A DNA stretch of 64,000 bases from Paralithodes platypus (Eukaryota; Arthropoda; Malacostraca; Decapoda; Lithodidae). Each line of letters begins with the position of its first letter. The stretch's first letter is position 1. The translations under genes were made by a program, and so were the position numbers. Location: contig CM064495.1 of the NCBI GenBank assembly GCA_032716605.1, positions 25,451,760-25,515,759 on the forward strand. The letters run 5' to 3'. Below, one piece after another: positions 1-8,449 of this stretch. Below the pieces are notes generated by a model, which worked only from the letters and a program-made list of their open reading frames with translations, searched no databases and was not told the origin of the DNA.

Positions 1-2
1 GC

Positions 3-773
3 ACCATAGGGTGGGGATTTCAGTCAAATCAGGGGCACCAGGGTCAGGGACTTTGGTCCCACTTAGAAATCTCTCACATAAATGTCAAAGAGTTACTAGT
101 CCCCTTGTATTTCCTTCAGGCTCACGGCCCGGCGTTACGGGGCAAGTCAGTGGCCTTCAGAATGGACAATCTGAATGCAGTTCACTGTATTCAGAAACAA
201 GGGTCAACGAGGTCAAGGAAGTTGCTACTCGTGTCGGAAGAGATTTTTGTTCTAGCCACCAGTCTAGATATTTATCTTCACGCATCTTATCTCCCAGGCG
301 TAGCGAACGTCTGGGCAGACGCTCTGTCCCGGAGACAGAGCACGACAGTAGAATGGGAGCTCAAGCAACCCATTTTCGACCTAATGATTGCGGAGCTCTC
401 CCATCCACAAGTGGATCTTTTTGCGTCCGAGGAGACTCACAAGCTCCCTCTATACCTCACCCGCCGGGCGATAACGCCGGCAGGGGGGCCAGACGCCCTA
501 GTGACAGACTGGAACAGATGGAGCTCCATCTATCTGTTTCCGCCGCCAGATGCGTCACTAATGTGCCACGTAGTGAACAAACTACGAGTTTATCGAGGCT
601 TAGTCTCGCTAATCGCGCCCCTGTGGCCGGCGCAGGTGTGGTACCAGCAGTTAATAATGTGGTGCCCGGACCCGGTATCGCTCCCGGTCGGGTACTTCCA
701 CTTAGACACGATTGGCAACCTAGAGACCTCGCTGACTTTTGCATTATGGACATTCAGGAGGCCAAGTGGCTAG
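3..773 (+). CDS. DIRS RT/RNase H ORF, C-terminal part (RNase H)
   Basis: This is a partial frame, open from the window edge to a TAG at 771-773. It matches the C-terminal third of the RT/RNase H proteins of DIRS copies 2 and 3. RNase H degrades the RNA strand of the RNA/DNA hybrid during reverse transcription. Visible landmarks are the catalytic Glu in INVKELLVP, the Asp in FRMDNLNAV, and the last Asp in NVWADALSRR. The first catalytic Asp (DTDASG in the other copies) lies just outside the window. No stop or frameshift is seen in this segment. It overlaps the tyrosine recombinase frame for its whole length, as in the other two copies. Confidence 0.88.
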   Translation, partial: TIGWGFQSNQGHQGQGLWSHLEISHINVKELLVPLYFLQAHGPALRGKSVAFRMDNLNAVHCIQKQGSTRSRKLLLVSEEIFVLATSLDIYLHASYLPGVANVWADALSRRQSTTVEWELKQPIFDLMIAELSHPQVDLFASEETHKLPLYLTRRAITPAGGPDALVTDWNRWSSIYLFPPPDASLMCHVVNKLRVYRGLVSLIAPLWPAQVWYQQLIMWCPDPVSLPVGYFHLDTIGNLETSLTFALWTFRRPSG

Positions 774-1726
774 CACCATACGGTAGGGATGTGACCAATA
801 AATTGCTCAATCAATATACTCAGTCTACTAAGCGACAATATCAATCTCATTGGAAAGCTTTTACTTCTTGGATTGTTAGAACGGAACAAACTGTACCCTC
901 AGTGGCATTGGTTTTTAATTACTTGAACTATCTGTTTGAGCAGAAACGTTTATCTGTGGTTACTTTGAAGAATCACTTAACTGCGATTAGAGTGCCCTTT
1001 TTCGACCTTACAGGTCTATCCATACCGGTGGCGGAGGAAACAGGATTTATGAGAGCGTGTTTTAAACTCCGCCCACCTCCCCGTCAGCTCATGCCTACTT
1101 GGTCTCTGGACAAAGCTTTGTCTTTACTTCATTCTCGTCTGTATCAAAATACTGCAGACTTTGCTTTAATCTTAAAGAAGGCAGTTTTCCTTTTGGCTTT
1201 GGCCACCGGAAACAGAGTGTCTGAGCTGGCGGCGATGAGCAACACACCTAATTGTCTTAGGTTTGGTAGACTTAATGATTCAATTTCCATTGCACCCTCC
1301 CCGGCGTTTGTAGCCAAGAATGAGCATAGTGCACACGTGTTTTCTGAGTTCACGGTGCCGGCGTTAAAAAGGGGAAAGGTGCATCATAATTTATGTCCAG
1401 TGCAAGCTCTAACCAAATATTTGAGAATAGCTCCTCATAACCCCCAAGGTGCTTTATGGGTAGCGAGTACGGGTAAACGCTTACTTAAACGGCGATTAGC
1501 CTCTCTTCTGGTAGAAGTCATTAAAGAGAGTAATCCCGGCGTTGTGGGTAGGGCCCACGATTTACGCAAGTGGGCGGCCTCTTTACGTTTCCTGAAAAAC
1601 TTTTCAGTTGAAGATATTGCGTCCACACAGTTGTGGGCGTCTAATCATACGTTTCTCTCTAGATACTTGTCAGTTGCTCTAGACAAACCTTCCTTACCAT
1701 GTATAGCTTTAAGGCAGAGGGTCTAG
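11..1726 (+). CDS. DIRS tyrosine recombinase
   Basis: This frame is open for 571 codons. The recombinase proper starts near 750 (PYGRDVTNK) and shows the family's catalytic set: Arg in TGNRVSEL (codon 1214-1216), His-x-x-Arg in AHDLRK (1556-1567) and the nucleophilic Tyr in LSRYLSV (1664-1666). It also has an N-terminal SAM-like core-binding region (QYTQSTKRQYQSHW). In DIRS elements this enzyme integrates a circular DNA intermediate in place of a DDE integrase. It is the only one of the three recombinase copies here with no frameshift or internal stop, so it could be functional. The 5' two-fifths of the frame overlaps RNase H in another frame, and the true start codon is not evident. Confidence 0.9.
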   Translation: MGISVKSGAPGSGTLVPLRNLSHKCQRVTSPLVFPSGSRPGVTGQVSGLQNGQSECSSLYSETRVNEVKEVATRVGRDFCSSHQSRYLSSRILSPRRSERLGRRSVPETEHDSRMGAQATHFRPNDCGALPSTSGSFCVRGDSQAPSIPHPPGDNAGRGARRPSDRLEQMELHLSVSAARCVTNVPRSEQTTSLSRLSLANRAPVAGAGVVPAVNNVVPGPGIAPGRVLPLRHDWQPRDLADFCIMDIQEAKWLAPYGRDVTNKLLNQYTQSTKRQYQSHWKAFTSWIVRTEQTVPSVALVFNYLNYLFEQKRLSVVTLKNHLTAIRVPFFDLTGLSIPVAEETGFMRACFKLRPPPRQLMPTWSLDKALSLLHSRLYQNTADFALILKKAVFLLALATGNRVSELAAMSNTPNCLRFGRLNDSISIAPSPAFVAKNEHSAHVFSEFTVPALKRGKVHHNLCPVQALTKYLRIAPHNPQGALWVASTGKRLLKRRLASLLVEVIKESNPGVVGRAHDLRKWAASLRFLKNFSVEDIASTQLWASNHTFLSRYLSVALDKPSLPCIALRQRV

Positions 1727-2295
1727 GTGGCCCTGCAGTCACTTATGTTTATTTTCAAGGAAGGGGGGGGGTGCAGTCAGTTGACATAGGACACCCTAGA
1801 CCCCGCCGGAGTATGAGAGCTGTGATACAATTTAAGGTTAAAATGTGATATGAAAATTTCTCTGCGAGAATTTGTGCTAGTACAAAGTTTAGTACAAAAC
1901 AACGGTGTTGTTATAGTAGTTTTAGCTGCGAAAGCAATGTAACATTAGTTCAATGGAGTTCATTAGCAATTGATCTCCACATGTATTTTGGGGTTTATGA
2001 TGTGCACATATAAACTTATAACTTATTATTTTTGTCACCACTCGTTGAGTGGGGTGCCTTTTGTAACTACAGATCTGTGTTCAGAATCTTCAGGGTTACC
2101 TATTTTTGTCGGGCAGGCTTCTTTGAAGCACGCACCTGCCTGAACCCCTTTTTCTTGTATATTTCCGGCCTACGCCGTATTAAATACATTTTTCAAAAAG
2201 TAAGAATACTATGTGGTTGTTTTTATTATCTGCTTTTCTAGAGTTATGATATGATTACGAATGTCCCCCTCCAGTCTTAGATATCAGGCATGTTC

Positions 2296-2391
2296 GTCAA
2301 TGATGGAGGGGCCACTAATAAATTATAGGTTTGACTCCTGTAAGGAGATAAAGAAAACCTAATATTTAGTAGTGGCCCCGTAATCATTGAC
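2296..2391. repeat. DIRS terminal palindrome (copy 1)
   Basis: This is an imperfect inverted repeat with arms of about 45 bp. The left arm begins GTCAATGATGGAGGGGCCAC, and the right arm, read on the other strand, begins GTCAATGATTACGGGGCCAC. The centre contains the small hairpin CTCCTGTAAGGAG. Matching palindromes lie at 36151-36246 and 44923-45018. The element's insertion ends elsewhere in the window all break within one arm, at TAATAAATTATA, so this is probably the recombination-site-containing part of the circle junction. Confidence 0.85.
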
Positions 2392-2465
2392 GACTGGGGC
2401 CCTCCCGACCGTCCCCTTCCCATTCGTTGATGTATTAAGGATTTTGGTTTACTTGATATGTCAGT

Positions 2466-2753
2466 GAAGGAGGAATGACGCCTGATTCAGCGTCTGGTCA
2501 GAAATCCACACAAGTACATCCACGATATGATGGAAAGCTTATTGGATAGTTATTCTTATTTTCTTTTTGTTTTTATTTTTTACGAAGTTTTTTCGTAGTG
2601 AGAACCCAATTCATAATGACTGAAGCCATGAGTGAGGTCGCGTGCGCTCATGATGAAGGCTCCTCAGTTTTTAAATGCTCTGCGCGGTAGATTCAAACTA
2701 CGGCGGATTAGTGTTTGAAGAGGATGCCTTATGTAATAGGCATGTTCGTCAAT
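2466..2753 (+). repeat. DIRS inverted terminal repeat, 3' copy (copy 1)
   Basis: The block runs from GGAATGACGCCTGATTCAGC to the GCATGTTCGTCAATGAT region. It is nearly identical to 52848-53130 at the 5' end of copy 3, where it lies in the opposite orientation relative to the coding strand. That makes it an inverted terminal repeat of about 285 bp. Shorter or diverged versions lie at 35790-36110, 44577-44753 and 44754-44858. Confidence 0.85.
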
Positions 2754-2815
2754 GATTACGGGGCCACTACTAAATATTAGGTTTTCTTTATCTCCTTACA
2801 GGAGTCAAACCTATA

Positions 2816-3055
2816 CTTTACACCACTTTTCGATACTTAACAACAACATACAGGCACACACAAACAAGCGACGCTCTCCTTCTTGTGGCCGGAGATGCGG
2901 GGCGTCGGTCCAGCCGGCTGTTGTTTACATGCGTCGGACCGACGCCTCGCACACGAAGCTCACAGGCTTTCAACCACTGGGCGTTCAAGAGGCCTTCCGG
3001 GTACCTGTTATATGCTTTTTTATGGGCGTTCAAGAGCCCTTCCGTGGTGAGAGGG
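2816..3055 (-). mobile_element. TTAA-flanked MITE end, interrupted by DIRS copy 1
   Basis: About 240 bp is closely similar, on the opposite strand, to 58998-59238. The outer end abuts TTAA (3056-3059) and reads CCCTCTCACCACGGAAGGG inward. Two copies of a CGGAAGGGCTCTTGAACGCC-type motif lie near this end. The inner side stops where DIRS copy 1 begins, so the rest of the MITE lies beyond the DIRS element, outside the window. TTAA plus CCC ends suggests piggyBac-type mobilisation. Confidence 0.65.
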
Positions 3056-3059
3056 TTAA

Positions 3060-3276
3060 GCGGTAACTAAGGTAAACCCCTTTTTCTTCTCTTCTATGCA
3101 TTTTTCACCTTCGGTGGTAGTTTTGGTTAATGTACAACGTCTCCTAGAGCAAGATAAGGAGTAGACTCTAGACGTTTTCTTTTTAACCGCGGTTGGAATG
3201 ACGACATAGCAGTCAAAATAGACAAGTCGTCATTGCAATTAGGTTAATAGCCTTGACGTTGGATTTTCCAAGACTA
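3060..3276. other. Short spacer without recognised features
   Basis: About 215 bp lies between the MITE end and the twin hairpins. No reading frame, tail or repeat shared with the rest of the window was recognised. Confidence 0.5.
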
Positions 3277-3335
3277 CTACCAAATAGTAGGTTTTCCTAT
3301 TTGGTAGGTTGGGAGGTACGTCAAACCTCCCAACC
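3277..3335. repeat. Twin hairpin (two adjacent perfect 11-bp inverted repeats)
   Basis: CTACCAAATAG (3277-3287) pairs with CTATTTGGTAG (3297-3307). GGTTGGGAGGT (3307-3317) pairs with ACCTCCCAACC (3325-3335). The layout and part of the wording (ACTACYAAATAKTAGGTTTTC) resemble the DIRS-1 terminal palindrome. It abuts the 5' limit of LINE-B. It may be the solo terminus of a related DIRS family. Confidence 0.6.
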
Positions 3336-3796
3336 ACGAACAAAGTACCATTTATTAGGGGCCTGCTAGAAGAAGGAAACGCTATATTTGCGGCTCTCAC
3401 AGAAACTCACATTAAAGATCAGGAAGATAGTGAGGTATGGATTCCTGGTTACAACCTACATAGGGCGGACAGAATGCATAGATCACATGGAGGTGTAGCC
3501 TTGTACATACATGACTCACTGATATGTACTGAATTCCTAAATAACAGTAATGAAGTGGTGGAAATACTTGGAGTTAAAATAGAATCCCTAAATTTAGCAG
3601 TTATTGTTACATACAGGCCTCCAGACTCATCCCGAGAAGAATTCAAAACCCAGCTCAACAAAATAAAATCAGAAGTGGAAACCCTGGGGAACCCAACACC
3701 AAATATTATATGGCTAGGAGACTTTAACCTACCAAACATTAAATGGAGACAACTAGAAAACCAGTTAGTGGCAAATAACACCGGAGAAGCAAATAC
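3336..3796 (+). pseudogene. LINE-B endonuclease, N-terminal segment
   Basis: This is an APE-type endonuclease that nicks target DNA to start target-primed reverse transcription. Visible motifs are the metal-binding Glu in ALTETHIKDQ, the HGGVALYIHDS block and IIWLGDFNLPNIKW. The N-terminal strand with the first Asn is missing: the frame enters at TNKVPFIRGLLEEG, next to the twin hairpin. The segment stops at KW...GEANT, where a LINE-A fragment is inserted. The frame resumes at 4728. Confidence 0.8.
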
Positions 3797-4727
3797 TGTT
3801 CCTTATGTACGTGAATGACCTGCCGATAGGCATAAACTCTTACATGTCAATGTTTGCAGATGACGTAAAAATTATGAGACAAATAACAAATAAAAGTAGT
3901 TGTGAGGAGCTGCAAGGGGATTTAGATAAAATATACGAATGGAGCACCAAGTGGAAAATGAAATTTAATATAAGTAAATGTCATGTGTTAAATATGGGAA
4001 GAAGTGTGAATAGACCAAATTGGGAGTACAGGATGGGAGATAATAAAATTAGCAAGGCCGAAAAAGAAAAAGGTTTAGGGTTGATTATACAAGATAATTT
4101 GTCGCCAGAGAAACATATTAACAAGCTCTTTAGCGGAATGTATGCAATGGCCGGGAATATGAAAGTTGCTCTGAACTATTTGGATGAGACCATGGTAGCG
4201 AAAATTATGAAGAGTATGATTAGACCAAGATTGGAGTATGCAGCAGTGGTGTGGTCCCCGCATCTAAAGAAGCATATTCACAAGTTAGAAAGAATCCAGA
4301 GAGCAGTCACTAGATTGGTTCCAAGTCTCAGAGAACTGCCATATGAAGGGAGGCTAGACAAATTAAATCTACCGAGTCTAAAAGAGAGGAGAGAGAGGGG
4401 AGACATGATAATGATGTACAAATGTACCCGGGGGCTGGAGAGGCTGGATAGGGAGGATATATTAATTATGGATACAGGAATAACTAGAGGCCACAGCTAC
4501 AAAGTAAAAAGACCTACCTGCAAGAACGATATCAGGAAGTTTAGCTTCCCCTATAGATGTATTGACAAATGGAATGGGCTGGAGGAGGAGGTGGTAGGGG
4601 CAAGGAACATCCATATTTTCAAGAAAAAATTGGATATAAAGTAGACTGAGAGACGGGACAACACGAGCTTAGCTCAACTCCTGTAAACTACAATTAGGTA
4701 AATACAATTAGGCAATTAGGTAAATAC
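3797..4727 (+). mobile_element. LINE-A copy 1, 5'-truncated
   Basis: A 3' fragment of LINE-A ends with tandem AATTAGGTAAATAC units. The short string AAATAC occurs on both sides and may be the target-site duplication; its overlap with the tail makes this uncertain. Two other truncated copies lie at 25388-27024 and 30154-31150. Confidence 0.85.
3805..4644 (+). CDS. LINE-A reverse transcriptase, C-terminal half
   Basis: This frame of about 280 codons starts inside the RT palm (YVNDLPIGINSYMSMFADDVK) and keeps the FADD catalytic box. It continues through thumb and C-terminal regions (LEYAAVVWSPHLKKHIHKLERIQRA, KFSFPYRCIDKWN) to a TAG at 4642-4644. There is no frame disruption, but it lacks endonuclease and fingers, so it is a dead 5'-truncated copy. 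It is related in sequence to LINE-C (for example the SSCEELQ.DLDK.YEWS region). Confidence 0.85.
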   Translation: MYVNDLPIGINSYMSMFADDVKIMRQITNKSSCEELQGDLDKIYEWSTKWKMKFNISKCHVLNMGRSVNRPNWEYRMGDNKISKAEKEKGLGLIIQDNLSPEKHINKLFSGMYAMAGNMKVALNYLDETMVAKIMKSMIRPRLEYAAVVWSPHLKKHIHKLERIQRAVTRLVPSLRELPYEGRLDKLNLPSLKERRERGDMIMMYKCTRGLERLDREDILIMDTGITRGHSYKVKRPTCKNDIRKFSFPYRCIDKWNGLEEEVVGARNIHIFKKKLDIK

Positions 4728-4858
4728 TAATACGAGAGAGCTTTTTGAACTTTGTGATTTTTTTAGTCTTACCCAACATATTGCTGAACCCACACGGGAA
4801 AACAATATCTTAGACCTGGTCTTCACTAACAACGACTCTCTAGTACACATAGTAAAAC
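4728..4858 (+). pseudogene. LINE-B endonuclease, middle segment
   Basis: This short segment reads TRELFELCDFF...NNILDLVFTNND...HIVKH, the part of an APE endonuclease with the LDLVFT block. It continues the segment ending at 3796 and is cut by LINE-C copy 1 at about 4858. Confidence 0.75.
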
Positions 4859-4871
4859 ATGGAGACTTAAC

Positions 4872-5224
4872 TTGACCAGCAAGTTTAAGAAAATTACAAT
4901 TAGAAAAGACATGAGTATTGAGGATCGAAACATAAGAAAGGAATTGCAAACCGAGGCAAATGTAAAGAATGGAGAAAGGACGAAAGAAGACGAAAAGAAG
5001 TTTTTCTGGAGAGTGTGGGAGGGAAAACTCAAGAAATGGTATATAAAGCGAAGGGACGAAGTAGGGAGGGAAGGGGAGATGGTGCGGGTGACGGGGGAGA
5101 AGGCAGAGAGAGAGGGGAGGTGGAGATAGAGAGAGAAACAGTCCAAGTGGAGGCAGAGGGAGGGGAGGTGGAAACGGAGCGAGAAACAGTCCAGGTGGAG
5201 ACAAGAGGAGAGGAGACAAGCTAG
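4872..5224 (+). pseudogene. LINE-C copy 1 ORF1, C-terminal remnant
   Basis: These are the last ~115 codons of the ORF1 (nucleic-acid-binding/chaperone-type) protein: SKFKKITIRKDMSIEDRNIR, WYIKRRD, and an acidic/basic repeat-like tail. A missing G near 5060 (GACGAAG versus GACGGAAG in copy 2) shifts the frame. The tail therefore continues in a second frame (5015-5224). Confidence 0.75.
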
Positions 5225-5232
5225 GAAATAAA

Positions 5233-8134
5233 TTGGGAGGGGTACGTACAAAAAAGAAAGGAACGGGCAGGGACGAGAAAAATAGGGAAAATACTGGAAA
5301 TGCTAAGTTCATGTATACAAATATTGATGGGTTAATTTCCAAAAAGATTGAGTTTGACGAATATGTAAAGAGAGAGAGGCCCGGGGTAGTATGTTTGACT
5401 GAAACTAAGCTTAACCAGGAGGTAGACACGAATATAATTAGTTGTGCAGGATACAGTACATGGAGAAGAGACAGGTTAGGAAAGCTAGGAGGAGGAGTGT
5501 TGATCATGGTAGATAATAAAATTACTGCTAAAGAATTAAAACTTGGTGATAGCATTGCTGAAGTGGTAGCAGTTGAAATTGAGGATAATGATAGGTCAAA
5601 ATTGGACATTGTATCAATGTATTTACCTCCTAAGACTAAATCTTGGAGCAACGATGAATATAATGAATTAATTTTGGAAACCTTGCGTATGTTAGAAATT
5701 ATTTGTAAAAGGAAAAATAGGCTTATTCTTGCAGGGGACTTTAATTGCGGGGAGGTGGATTGGGAATGTTTGGATGCGGGTTCAAATGAAAATACTTGGG
5801 GTAGCAAATTTCTTGAACTAACAATGGGGTATCTATTAACACAACACGTTACGGAAAATACAAGATTTAGAGGAGGTGATGAACCATCAAGACTTGACTT
5901 ATTATTCACCAAAGACCCCCAAGAAATAAAGAACCTAACATATTTGAGTCCCATGGGAAAAAGCGATCATGCTGTGATTGAATTTGAATTGACAGTGGAA
6001 TTTCTGGAAGGCAGAGAGGAGGAACATAGGGAATATAGACTAAATTATAGTAAGGCGGATTATGAATCATTACGAGGATACTTTGCAAATATAGATTGGT
6101 CATTTATTGAGCAAGAACAGAATATTCAGGTAAAATACACCATGTTACTAGACATTTACAGGGAGGGGGTAGATAAATATGTACCAACATTTAAGGATAG
6201 AAAGCTGGTTAAGGAGAAAGAGTGGTTTAACATGCGATGTCACATTGCCCAGAACAAAAAGGACTCTGCATGGAATAAAGTGAGAAGGAGACACACTGAG
6301 GAAAAATGGGATGAGTATAAGAATGCTAGAAACAACTATGTCAAGACTATAAGAGAGGAGAAAAAGAACTTTGAAAAAGATATAGTAAACAAATGTAATA
6401 AAGAACCCAAACTGTTCTATAGTTATATCAACGGTAAAACTAAAATAAAGGACAAAATAACAAAGCTTAGGGTAGAGGGTCAATTATATGAAGACACAGT
6501 GGGTATGTGTGAAATTATGAATGATACATTAACATCCGTGTTTGTGGAAGAGGATGACTATGTAGAACCTGTGGTGGAATTGAATGAGATACAGGGACTA
6601 GAGTCGATAGAAGTCAACAAGGATGAACTAAAATCATTGTTGGAAGAATTGGACGTGAGAAAATCTATGGGCCCAGATAACATTGCTGGATGGGTATTAA
6701 GAGAATGTTCTGAACAACTAGTGAGACCTATTTTTAATATTGTTCAATACTCATTAAACAAGGGGGAACTTCCCTTAGAATGGAAACAAGCAAATATAAC
6801 TCCAATATATAAAAGTGGAAATAAAGAAGACCCGCTAAATTATCGACCGGTATCCTTAACGAGTGTTATATGCAAGCTTTGTGAAAAGATTATTAGAAAA
6901 AGATGGGTGGGTATGTTGGAGGAGAGAGAAATAATTTCAAGCAAGCAGTTCGGGTTCAGAAAAGGTCATTCGTGTACCACAAATTTGTTGAGTTACTATG
7001 ATAGGGTAATTGACATTGTACAAGGGAGGGAGGGGTGGGTAGATTGTATCTACTTAGATTTCAAGAAGGCATTTGATAAGGTGCCTCATAAGAGATTGTT
7101 GTGGAAGCTCAGGACTGTGGGGCGGGTTGAGGGAGTATTATTAAAGTGGATGGAAAACTATTTAATTGGGAGGGAAATGCGAACAGTAATAAAAGGAAAG
7201 TTCTCCTCGTGGAAAAGGGTAAAAAGCGGAGTGCCTCAAGGATCGGTGTTGGCCCCAATCATGTTTTTGGTTTTCATCAACGACCTTCAAATGGGAATAG
7301 GCTCATATATCTATGTTTGCTGATGATGCAAAATTAATGAAGCATATTACAAGTAGGAGTAGTTGTGAAGAATTACAGAGAGATCTAGATAAGTTATATG
7401 AGTGGAGTCAAACTTGGAAAATGGAATTCAACACGAGTAAGTGTCAGGTTCTTGAGATGGGAAAAAGTAAATATAGACCTTCTTGGGGATATAAAATAGG
7501 AGATGAAATAATTAGTAAAGCTGTGAAAGCAAAAGACCTAGGGGTAGTTGTGGCAGACAGCTTGTCACCTGAACAGCATATAAATAAAATAACTGGTGAA
7601 ACCTATGCAGTGTTGACTAACATGAGAATAGCTCTGAATTATTTAGATGAAGAGATGTTAGCAAAAATAATAGGGACAATAATACGACCAAGACTGGAGT
7701 ATGCAGCAGTGGTGTGGTCTCCACACCTTATAAAACATAATAAAAAACTGGAAAGAGTTCAGAGAGTTGCCACTAAGATGATAGCTAGCCTTAGAGACCT
7801 ACCTTATGAGGAGAGATTGGAGAGGCTAAAGCTGCCAACGCTGAGGGAGAGGAGAGAGAGAGGTGACATGATCATGATGTTTAAGTGTGTGAAAGGTTTT
7901 GAGAAGATCGACAAGGGAGATTTTGTGGTGAGGGACGAGGGAAGAACCAGGGGTCATGATTGTAAGTTGAGGAAAGTTATATGTAAGTCTGATGTAAGAA
8001 AGTTCAGCTTCCCGTATAGAAGCATTGAGTGTTGGAATAAGTTGGATGGGGAGGTGGTGGGAGCAAGAAATATCCAAACTTTTAAAGCAAAATTGGATAA
8101 ATGTAGAGAGAGAGACAGGACAACACGAGCTTAG
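5233..8134 (+). pseudogene. LINE-C copy 1 ORF2 (endonuclease + reverse transcriptase), one frameshift
   Basis: ORF2 encodes an APE endonuclease (FMYTNIDGL, TETKLNQE, LAGDFNCGEVDW, KSDHAVIEF) followed by RT (LDFKKAFDKVPHKRLLWKL, SGVPQGSVLAPIMF, FADDAKLMK) and a C-terminal domain. The only lesion seen is a 2-bp loss in a TA run at about 7305-7310, just before FADD. Translation then ends at 7323, and the rest continues in another frame from 7313. The frame opens at 5233 without an ATG; the first in-frame ATG is in FMYTN at about 5311. Copy 2 is intact at this site, so the lesion is recent. Confidence 0.9.
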
Positions 8135-8186
8135 GCTCAAATCCTGTATACTACAATTAGGTGAGTACAATTAGGTGAGTACACAG

Positions 8187-8447
8187 CATTAACATATCGG
8201 ACACAACATACTCAGATCATAAATTAATTGAGATCAAAACAACCTTAGAAAGTGTACAGACAACCTCAGAATCGAGAACAAAAACCGGCCCCTTCAGTAA
8301 ATTTAACTTCAATAACAAAAACATTAGGTGGGAAGAGGTAGATCAAGAAATGGAGGAAATAGACTGGGAAGATTTAATGGATAACCTGACACCAGCAGAA
8401 TGTCTAGTCTTAATAACAGAAACCATGACCCAAATCTGTAGCCACCA
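8187..8447 (+). pseudogene. LINE-B endonuclease, C-terminal segment
   Basis: The segment reads SDTTYSDHKLIEIKTTLE..., which supplies the catalytic SDH motif of the APE endonuclease. A linker (GPFSKFNFNNKNIRWEEVDQ) follows. It is interrupted at ICSHH by the TIR transposon and resumes at 10138 (IPARQTKRRSKQDRERRR). Confidence 0.78.
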
Positions 8448-8449
8448 TA

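Larger units (their letters stand above)
1..2815 (+). mobile_element. DIRS-1 copy 1, 3' portion
   Basis: The window opens inside a DIRS-type retrotransposon. It holds the end of the RNase H domain, a complete tyrosine recombinase frame, about 560 bp of 3' noncoding DNA with a G9 tract (near 1763-1771), a full terminal palindrome (2296-2391), a spacer, an inverted-terminal-repeat block (2466-2753) and a final partial palindrome that stops at about 2815. The same blocks recur in copies 2 and 3 at 35723-53154, which defines the boundary. The right border falls inside a TTAA MITE whose other copy at 58998 is uninterrupted, so this is a true insertion junction. The left part of the element lies outside the window. 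Confidence 0.9.
4859..8186 (+). mobile_element. LINE-C copy 1, 5'-truncated
   Basis: This copy begins within ORF1 (shared sequence starts at ACATGGAGACTTAA, equivalent to about 11427 in copy 2). It runs through ORF2 to a tail of AATTAGGTGAGTAC units. It is nearly identical to copy 2 at 10316-14737. It is inserted in the LINE-B endonuclease. Confidence 0.9.

Noticed and set aside
2752..3066. Small ORFs over 2752-3066 and 58863-59289
   Set aside because: They are translations of the palindrome end and the noncoding MITE. The frame is not conserved as coding and there is no domain.
4716..5954. Long minus-strand open frame (412 codons), repeated at 11598-12521
   Set aside because: It is antisense to LINE-C ORF2. 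The peptide is a low-complexity Leu/Ser/Pro/Phe string produced by the A- and G-rich sense strand, with no domain.
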